Shown here: in pieces, positions 40,306 through 45,700 of the stretch
How the letters are laid out: each line of letters begins with the position of its first letter
Numbering within the stretch: the stretch's first letter is position 1
Source of the DNA: an uncultured Selenomonadales bacterium
GTDB lineage: Bacteria; Bacillota; Negativicutes; Acidaminococcales; Acidaminococcaceae
Assembly: GCA_900315805.1 (NCBI GenBank)
Contig: ONAN01000014.1
Span: forward strand, 1-45,700
Direction of reading: 5' to 3'
Length of the DNA: 45,700 nt
Made by a program: the position numbers and the translations under genes
Notes under the pieces: model-generated
Databases searched by the model: none
What the model saw: only the letters and a program-made list of their open reading frames with translations
What the model was told of the DNA's origin: nothing

Positions 40306-40344
40306 AGAGGGGGAATCCTGCCTGTTCCGCAGGACTCCCCCTCT
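40306..40344 (-). terminator. Terminator of the interrupted pilT-like gene
   Basis: A large stem AGAGGGGGA/TCCCCCTCT with inner ATCCTGC/GCAGGA pairing. A TTGGTTTT tract follows only on the minus strand, so it serves the minus-strand gene; it may also bound the dinB transcript. Confidence 0.7.
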
Positions 40345-40361
40345 GCGTATGTCCGGCCGGC

Positions 40362-40775
40362 TCAGATTTTCCCGGTCCGCTGCAGCATTTCCACCGCCTG
40401 CTCCATGGTCTGCATTCCCAGGCGGCTCCCGGTCTGCATAAAGCTGCGGATCTGCTGCGTATGCCCTTCCCGGATCAGGTTGCGCAGGGCGGCGGTCATA
40501 ATCAACACCTCGTACGCGCCGACACGGCCCTTGCCGTCCCGTCGGGGCAGCAGCTTCTGGGACACCACGGCGGCCAGGCTCGCCGCCAGCTGGGCCCGGA
40601 TCTGCTGTTCCCGGTCCGGGAACACATCGAGGATCCGGTGGACCGTGTCGACCGCTCCCGCCGTATGGAGCGTGCCGAAGACCAAATGGCCCGTTTCCGC
40701 CGCCGTCAGGGCCGTGGCAATCGTCTCCTCGTCCCGCAGCTCGCCGACCATGATCACGTCCGGGTCCGTTCGTAG
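40362..40775 (-). pseudogene. pilT: 3' part of a pilT-like type IV pilus retraction ATPase, cut by the mobile element
   Basis: The frame encodes the C-terminal third of a PilT/PilU-type secretion ATPase: RTDPDVIMVGELRDEETI (Walker B), TAAETGHLVFGTLHT (His box) and NLIREGHTQQIRSFMQTGSRLGMQTMEQAV, all typical of PilT. The N-terminal two thirds, including the Walker A motif, are absent. Homology stops at the Leu-Arg before TDPDV, where the sequence turns into AT-rich DNA with in-frame stops. The 5' part presumably lies on the far side of the element, outside the window. The gene would have powered pilus retraction (twitching, DNA uptake) and is not functional in this configuration. Confidence 0.9.
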
Positions 40776-40786
40776 TACGATTCGTA
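40776..40786. repeat. Palindrome at the element/pilT junction (candidate attachment site)
   Basis: TACGATTCGTA is an odd-length perfect palindrome (central T) exactly where pilT homology is lost. Serine recombinases often act on such dyad sites with a two-base core, so it may mark the crossover; the other junction is needed to confirm. Confidence 0.4.
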
Positions 40787-40989
40787 TACAAAAATTGCAT
40801 CCATTTTATTTGCACTTGCTTCATATCTGCTTCCATAAATCTTGTGCAAGCATCCACAGCTCAATTAGGGTAGATCCCGAGAAGTGCGTTTTCAATAAAC
40901 TCTATAACTAATATTGCATTATCCTTGCTTTCGCAAGATAATACTACATTAGTCCATTTACCTGGATATTCATATTGAACTGTAATTTA
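40787..40989 (-). other. AT-rich element terminus with a short relic frame
   Basis: No complete gene. Directly after the TAG-TAA double stop of the DUF262 gene the same frame stays open for about 41 codons (VQYEYPGKWTNVVLSCESKD..., to a TGA near 40864) without a usable start codon, which may be a gene relic. Inside it lies a stem with a GAAA loop (TTGC-GAAA-GCAA, near 40925-40940). Confidence 0.4.
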
Positions 40990-42756
40990 CTACAACAATA
41001 TGTTGATTAATTGTTTTCGTAACAGCTTTCTTCTCCTGTCCAAAAAATCAAGGAAATTAGGATAAGTATAATCCATTTCAGGCAGATAATGAATCATGCG
41101 ATATTGGATTTTGCTCGTATCAGTTACATTCTGTGCATTAAACCAAACATCAAAATCTGTATTAAGTTTTTCTTCATTTAATTGTGCTGCAAGGAGTTGC
41201 AAATTACTTATATCATTTACTGCACCAATATATGTATCAATCTGTTCCTCTGGGACACCCATTTTACGAAGATATGGTTTTTTGAATTTACTCTTTGGAT
41301 ACATGTGATCCTCATGGAATTTATTACTGAAATCAAGCGATGGATAAAGAAGCATCAGTGTAGACAGTGTCTCGCTCTTTCCATACTTTAGTTTAAGCAG
41401 GTACTCTTCTATATCATCTTCAGTAAACTGAATTGATTTGTTTGTGCCCTTAAATCTATCAACAATCTGCGTTAAGGGGAATTCATTTAAGCCATTGTCA
41501 CGAATGATATCCCGGATAGGGCGGATCACATTATCAGGCTGTCCACTAAATGCCTTCTTCAGTAGTGATAGAATCAACCACTTCTTTATCTTGTTTCTAT
41601 TGTTTCTGGCTGAGCCCGACTCCACAAAACTGTCCGGCATTCCTATTGTAAGCAAATAATATGAAATCGGAATCAATGCATTATTAGATGTTAAGGTTTC
41701 CCCCGAAAATCCAAATGATGAGACTAAACAGAAAGCCTGCCTAATAGCGTGTTTGATTCTATCCCAGTTCTCTTCAATTTTCATCATGTGAGGTTTATTA
41801 AAGTTATCTACCCTAAATGCGATATTAGAGAAATCTGACAGTACAAGGGCACTTTTTAAAACAAAATCTTTGTTTATTCGAAAGCCATTACCAATAGAAT
41901 TTATCTCTTCAACAAAATCATTAATCTCCTCCTTTGCTTCATGATTTTCCCATTGAGCAGAAGCAATTGAAAGGAGAAGGTCAGAATATGTTAGAACGGT
42001 ACCCCCACTGTTTACACGAATGAAGATGTTAAGGACTTTGTCCAGCTCTGTAGCTTTTTCTCTATAATAACTAAGCGTTAAATCTTTATTAATAACACTA
42101 TATAGTTTCTGCAATGTATTGGTTGCATGCATCACCTTTTCTTTTGAATATCGAGGATTGTTTTGTTCATCATATGCAACATGTTCAAATATGTAAAGAG
42201 CCGCCTCCCCCGGTTCTGTCATAGAAAGGACATCACCGACCCTATACCAATATCCATCAGTACTGTTTTTTATTTCTTCCTCTGTCATAAAACGAAAGTC
42301 ATACTTGTTGCTTTCATCTTTAGCATATTCCAATAGATTCAAATATAGATGTCTGACTGGATAATTATCCTCCTTGTATTTCTTCTTGTATTTCAATCTA
42401 TACGCGTATGATCCTTTTAATCCAATGTATAAAGAAGTTAAGCGTTGTTGCCCATCCAAAACAGCAGTAACACCATCTGAACCTTTAAGGTCAATCTTTT
42501 TACTGTTTTTATTTGAATTCTTCTTTTCGTTATAGTCTTTTAAGAACTCGTAGAAATTATAATCCTGTAGCCTTGATTTCTCAATTACCCAGAAAAGAAA
42601 CGTTCCTATTGGGTAGTCTTGCATAAGGCTATCAAACAAAGTCTCAATCTGTTCCGTGCTCCAAACATAATCTCTTTGTATCGAAGGCAAAACATATTTA
42701 TTTTTAGAGATATCATTCATTACTTCAGCAATCGTTAACGGGGTTTCATATGCCAT
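40990..42756 (-). CDS. DUF262/DUF1524 nuclease-like protein (GmrSD/BrxU/SspE-type defence candidate)
   Basis: A 588-residue protein. The N-terminal DUF262 domain has PSIQRDYVWSTEQI (25-38), the nucleotide-binding DGQQRLTSLY (101-110) and FIRVNSGGTVLTYSDLLLS. The C-terminal third carries an HNH-like DUF1524 signature, FHEDHMYPKSKF (about residue 500), followed by ISNLQLLAAQLNEEK. This single-chain layout is that of GmrSD/BrxU and SspE, which restrict phages with modified DNA or act with phosphorothioate systems. The ATG is one base after the recombinase stop (TAAAATG), with GAGAGGG upstream. The DNA is far richer in AT than the host, so it is foreign. An extended -10 promoter lies 60 bases upstream. 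Anti-phage function is inferred from family and context. Confidence 0.88.
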   Translation of the reverse strand: MAYETPLTIAEVMNDISKNKYVLPSIQRDYVWSTEQIETLFDSLMQDYPIGTFLFWVIEKSRLQDYNFYEFLKDYNEKKNSNKNSKKIDLKGSDGVTAVLDGQQRLTSLYIGLKGSYAYRLKYKKKYKEDNYPVRHLYLNLLEYAKDESNKYDFRFMTEEEIKNSTDGYWYRVGDVLSMTEPGEAALYIFEHVAYDEQNNPRYSKEKVMHATNTLQKLYSVINKDLTLSYYREKATELDKVLNIFIRVNSGGTVLTYSDLLLSIASAQWENHEAKEEINDFVEEINSIGNGFRINKDFVLKSALVLSDFSNIAFRVDNFNKPHMMKIEENWDRIKHAIRQAFCLVSSFGFSGETLTSNNALIPISYYLLTIGMPDSFVESGSARNNRNKIKKWLILSLLKKAFSGQPDNVIRPIRDIIRDNGLNEFPLTQIVDRFKGTNKSIQFTEDDIEEYLLKLKYGKSETLSTLMLLYPSLDFSNKFHEDHMYPKSKFKKPYLRKMGVPEEQIDTYIGAVNDISNLQLLAAQLNEEKLNTDFDVWFNAQNVTDTSKIQYRMIHYLPEMDYTYPNFLDFLDRRRKLLRKQLINILL

Positions 42757-42757
42757 T

Positions 42758-44479
42758 TTAATATCCCTCTCTTTCAGCAAAAAATTGCAAATCTGCCAAA
42801 AATATATATGTAATACTATTATAGCATATTAAAAGGACAAAATAACCCCCTGAGGTCGTTTTTTTCCGGGATGCCGTTCTCGTGCGGGATTTGACCAAAT
42901 CTCCCAGCGGTACTACGATTTCCATGCCGTCCCGGAAGATAACCGTCACCCGTTCCTCGTCGTTCACTACCATATGGTCCAAAAGGTTGCACCAGAGCCG
43001 TTCGTCAAATTCGGCAACTGCTTCACCGAGATGGTCAAGAGTGGCTTTGACAGATTCGAAATACAGCCTCTTTGCTTTCCGCTTTTCTACCTCCTTTTTG
43101 CATTCCTCATATTTCTTTAACGCATCATCATACTCTTCTTCTAAAATTTTACGTTTCGCTTCATACTCTTTCTTTTCCTTTTTGGAACATATCAGTGCGC
43201 CTTCAAGACGTACTTCCTGCAAGGCCTTTCGCTTATCGTCATATTTTTTCATATCGGCTTCCAATTTCTTGATGGCAAACAGTTCTTCATTGATGGCCAT
43301 CAGGTTATCCGCCAACTCGCTCTTCCCACGCAATCGTTCGTTCAGCGCGGTCAGGAAGAATCCCTGGAGCTCTTCCTTTGTGAACCACCCGGTATTGCAG
43401 TATGTTTTTTTGTGGTATTTGTTACGGCACCGGAAGATTACTTTCCTGTATCTGTCATTCGAATGCCAGGTCGTCTCTGCAAACCAGTCTCCGCAGCATC
43501 CGCACTTCACCTTGCAGGCATACGCATCCTTCCCGCGCCACATGGCCTTCGAACCATGCCGTTTTTGGCGTTCTGCCTGCACCGCCTCGAACATCTCCTT
43601 GCTGACGATGGCGGGGTGGCTGTCTTCGATATAATATTTTGGCAGTTCACCCTCGTTCACCTTCTGCTTCTTCGTCAGGAAATCTGGCACATACCGTTTC
43701 TGCAGAAGTGCGGAGCCCTTGTATTTTTCATTGGTGAGGATGCTGTATAAAGTACCTGTATGCCACCGATCTTTCCCGGCCGGGCTCTTCACACCCATCC
43801 CTTCCAGCCTGCGACATATTTGGGTGCAGGTCAGTCCGTCCAGATACCACTGGTAAATCAGCCGGACGATTTTCGCCTGTTCCTCGTTGATGACCGGCTT
43901 GTAGTCAGGCCCGGGGTCATACCCCAGAAAAATCTTGTAGGGCATGTTAAACTTCCCTTGGGCCATGCGTTTCCGCCTGCCCCACTTAGTGTTTTCGGAT
44001 ATGGATCGGCTCTCTTCCTGAGCCAGGGAGGACATGATGGTGATGAGGAGTTCCCCCGAGGCATCCAATGTTTTGATGCCCTCTTTCTCAAACTGCACCT
44101 CGACGCCCTTTTCCTTTAGCTTGCGGATTGTGGTCAGACAGTCTACCGTGTTCCGGGCGAACCGGCTGATGGACTTTGTCAGAATCAGATCTATCTTGCC
44201 TGCCAAGGCATCAGCTATCATCTGCTTGAACCCCTCACGGTGCGCAGTGCTTGTACCGCTGATACCTTCGTCGGAATAAACCCCCACGAATTCCCAGTCT
44301 GAATTACCTTTGATGTGTTCCGTATAATACTTTACCTGCATCTCATAACTGGTCTGCTGTTCCTCCAGATCCGTGGAGACACGCGCATACGCCGCCACCT
44401 TCCTGGCTATCTTCTTTCCGTCCGATGTCGCCGTGAAAGGATTTATCGTCGCCGGTATCGTTTGCACAACAGGATTCAT
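42758..44479 (-). CDS. Large serine recombinase (1)
   Basis: A 573-residue site-specific recombinase that moves the element. Order: Resolvase domain (about 28-170) with catalytic Ser35 in YARVSTD and KSISRFARNT (102-111); Recombinase domain (about 190-300); zinc ribbon (CGCCGDWF...CRNKYHKKTYC, about 335-385); a long charged coiled coil (about 400-490); and a C-terminal tail. The last 30 or so residues (YFVLLICYNSITYIFLADLQ) are encoded by AT-rich DNA that contains the promoter of the next gene, so the native end may have been nearer 42850. The ATG overlaps the stop of recombinase 2 (ATGA), with GGAGG upstream. Confidence 0.95.
   Translation of the reverse strand: MNPVVQTIPATINPFTATSDGKKIARKVAAYARVSTDLEEQQTSYEMQVKYYTEHIKGNSDWEFVGVYSDEGISGTSTAHREGFKQMIADALAGKIDLILTKSISRFARNTVDCLTTIRKLKEKGVEVQFEKEGIKTLDASGELLITIMSSLAQEESRSISENTKWGRRKRMAQGKFNMPYKIFLGYDPGPDYKPVINEEQAKIVRLIYQWYLDGLTCTQICRRLEGMGVKSPAGKDRWHTGTLYSILTNEKYKGSALLQKRYVPDFLTKKQKVNEGELPKYYIEDSHPAIVSKEMFEAVQAERQKRHGSKAMWRGKDAYACKVKCGCCGDWFAETTWHSNDRYRKVIFRCRNKYHKKTYCNTGWFTKEELQGFFLTALNERLRGKSELADNLMAINEELFAIKKLEADMKKYDDKRKALQEVRLEGALICSKKEKKEYEAKRKILEEEYDDALKKYEECKKEVEKRKAKRLYFESVKATLDHLGEAVAEFDERLWCNLLDHMVVNDEERVTVIFRDGMEIVVPLGDLVKSRTRTASRKKTTSGGYFVLLICYNSITYIFLADLQFFAEREGY
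42818..42826 (-). promoter_or_regulatory. Extended -10 promoter for the DUF262 gene, inside the recombinase frame
   Basis: TGCTATAAT on the minus strand, in the AT-rich 3' end of recombinase 1, about 60 bases before the DUF262 ATG. The -35 is poor (GTTATT). Confidence 0.6.
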
Positions 44480-45700
44480 GCGCCGAACCTCCTTCCCTTA
44501 TATTGCCTGCTTCTTTCCGCCCTGCGTTCCGGCGTCCACCAATCCTTGCGGCAGATTGGTTCCCAGGTTTCATCTATTATCGTCCCGTCCTTCATATGGA
44601 ACACCAGCCGGTGCTGTTCCGGGACGACTATCTTCTCAACCTTATCCATAAACACCGTTCCGTCAAACTCTTCCAGCCCCAGCACCCTGCAACAGACCGC
44701 CTTCAATCTCCGGTCCGGCAGGTACTTGCTGGGACATTTCTTTCCCTTCCTCCGGGTACTGCATATCCAGTCAACATAACCGTCTTTGCTGAACCGGCTG
44801 TACCACTTTCCGCAGATACCGCATTGTATCTTATGGGTGAAGCAGGTCATGCCCTTCCGTAACATGAAACCCATCTTCGTCCGGTACGCCAGAACCTCCT
44901 GGACTTTATCGTAGGTTTCCCGGTCAACAATCCCGGCATGATGGTGTTTGACATAATACCGGTCCCGCTGGCCGATATTATTGATCACTTTCTTTGTAAT
45001 GCAATCCTTGACAAACACTTTCTGCAAAAGCAGGTCACCGACGTAAAGAGGATTGGATAGGATCCGGCGGACCGTGACAGCGCTGAACTGTTTCCCACGC
45101 ACCGTCAGTCGGCCCTCTTCCCGCAGCCGTTTTGCAATGGCATAAACGGATTCCCCACGAAGAAGGCTTGCATACATTTGACGTATCACTTCAGCCTCTT
45201 CCGGTTCGATGACATACTGCCTGTCGACCCAGCGGTATCCGTATACAAACGTGCCGCCGCTGGTTTCGCCGCGCTGATACTTTCTCCGGATGGCCCATTT
45301 GACATTATTGGAAATGGACACGCTCTCCTGCTCAGCTACGGCGGCGGTGACGGTCAGCAGGAACTCCCCGCCCATCCCCGACGTGTTTATATTTTCCTTC
45401 TCGAAGTGTACCTCGATGCCGAGCCCTTTCAATTCCCGGACGCTGTTAAGCAGGTCCACAGTGTTCCGTGCGAACCGGCTGATGGATTTCGTAAGGATGA
45501 TATCGATCTTCCTTGCCCGGCAGTCCTCCATCATCCGCAGGAACTGCTTCCGGTGCTTTAGGCTCGTCCCGGAAATCCCGTTGTCGGTATAAATCCCTGC
45601 GAACTCCCATTCCGGGTTGTTCATAATGAGTTTTTCAAAATGAGCCACCTGGGCCTCATAGCTGGATTCCTGGTCTTTCTTATCGGTAGATACCCTGGCA
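44476..45700 (-). CDS. Large serine recombinase (2), 5' end outside the window
   Basis: Partial, 408 residues visible. The frame remains open to the edge and reads ARVSTDKKDQESSYEAQVAHFEKL there, so the catalytic serine is just inside and only a short N-terminus is missing. Further motifs: GISGTSLKHRKQF, KSISRFARNTVDLLNSV, EQESVSISNNVKWAIRRKYQ and the zinc ribbon CGICGKWY...CSTRRKGKKC. It is diverged from recombinase 1 and overlaps its start by four bases. Paired recombinases of this type (for example CcrA/CcrB) cooperate in excision, so these two may as well. Confidence 0.93.
   Translation of the reverse strand, partial: ARVSTDKKDQESSYEAQVAHFEKLIMNNPEWEFAGIYTDNGISGTSLKHRKQFLRMMEDCRARKIDIILTKSISRFARNTVDLLNSVRELKGLGIEVHFEKENINTSGMGGEFLLTVTAAVAEQESVSISNNVKWAIRRKYQRGETSGGTFVYGYRWVDRQYVIEPEEAEVIRQMYASLLRGESVYAIAKRLREEGRLTVRGKQFSAVTVRRILSNPLYVGDLLLQKVFVKDCITKKVINNIGQRDRYYVKHHHAGIVDRETYDKVQEVLAYRTKMGFMLRKGMTCFTHKIQCGICGKWYSRFSKDGYVDWICSTRRKGKKCPSKYLPDRRLKAVCCRVLGLEEFDGTVFMDKVEKIVVPEQHRLVFHMKDGTIIDETWEPICRKDWWTPERRAERSRQYKGRRFGA

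Larger units (their letters stand above)
40776..45700. mobile_element. Serine-recombinase mobile element inserted in pilT (one end; right part outside window)
   Basis: The element starts where pilT homology ends (about 40773-40790) and runs past the window edge. It contains, from this end inward, a short AT-rich terminus, a DUF262/DUF1524 gene and two large serine recombinases. Base composition is clearly lower in GC than the host and changes again within the element (the 40787-42850 part is very AT-rich, the recombinases intermediate), so it is mosaic. Whether it is an integrative conjugative element, a mobilisable transposon or a prophage cannot be told without the rest. Confidence 0.88.

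Noticed and set aside
38773..40857. 694-codon frame antisense to dinB spanning the element junction
   Set aside because: Its coding signal is the reverse complement of dinB and pilT. No family features, and it crosses the integration junction.
40919..40945. GAAA-loop hairpin near the element end as a terminator
   Set aside because: The stem has a bulge and no T tract; it lies within an open relic frame and may be fortuitous.
1..45700. CRISPR arrays, tRNA and rRNA genes
   Set aside because: I saw no direct-repeat/spacer series, cloverleaf sequences or rRNA sequence in the window.

Overview
The window is a dense, GC-rich chromosomal segment of a Gram-positive-type anaerobe, followed by the end of an integrated mobile element. 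The Shine-Dalgarno sites (AGGAGG), the CGAAC-type LexA boxes, the PrkC/PP2C pair inside a def-fmt-rsmB-rlmN-rsgA-rpe cluster, the HydF maturase (anaerobic [FeFe]-hydrogenase) and the protein sequences point to a Firmicute. My best guess is a Negativicute (Acidaminococcaceae/Veillonellaceae-like); this placement is inference.

Layout. 130-4940 (minus): dprA-topA-trmFO, for DNA uptake/recombination, topology and tRNA methylation. 5032-6246 (minus): a diacylglycerol-type glycosyltransferase. 6414-7679 (plus): hydF. 7747-10616 (minus): recG and a TVP38-family membrane protein. 10855-13202 (plus): rpmB, then an ammonium transporter fused to a P-II domain behind a structured leader with a terminator. 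13368-17246 (minus): recA-recX under a LexA-type box, then rny (apparent ATA start) and a small zinc-ribbon gene. 17326-21853 (minus): a riboflavin operon, ribD-ribE-ribBA-ribH-hslO, controlled by an FMN riboswitch plus terminator. 22175-34725 (minus): a long co-directional run, nuclease-priA-def-fmt-DUF116-rsmB-rlmN-PP2C-prkC-rsgA-rpe, many members overlapping. 35000-37400 (plus): an unknown gene and cstA. 37539-38594 (minus): a double-GNAT protein. 38806-40293 (plus): dinB, with its own LexA-like box, and a 76-residue companion gene.

From about 40776 the sequence changes abruptly. A pilT-like twitching ATPase gene (minus) is cut just before its Walker B region, and an element runs to the right edge. 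From its end inward it carries a short AT-rich terminus, a very AT-rich gene for a DUF262/DUF1524 (GmrSD/BrxU/SspE-like) protein, and two overlapping large serine recombinases, the second running off the window. The nuclease gene starts one base after the recombinase stop and also has its own promoter, buried in the recombinase 3' end. This looks like an anti-phage gene captured at the end of a serine-recombinase element, and it is the most interesting locus here.

Other points of interest are the ATA start of rny, the Amt leader attenuator, several intrinsic terminators placed directly against the ribosome-binding site of the next gene, an HCD (non-RD) variant of PrkC, and the dinB-linked small protein.
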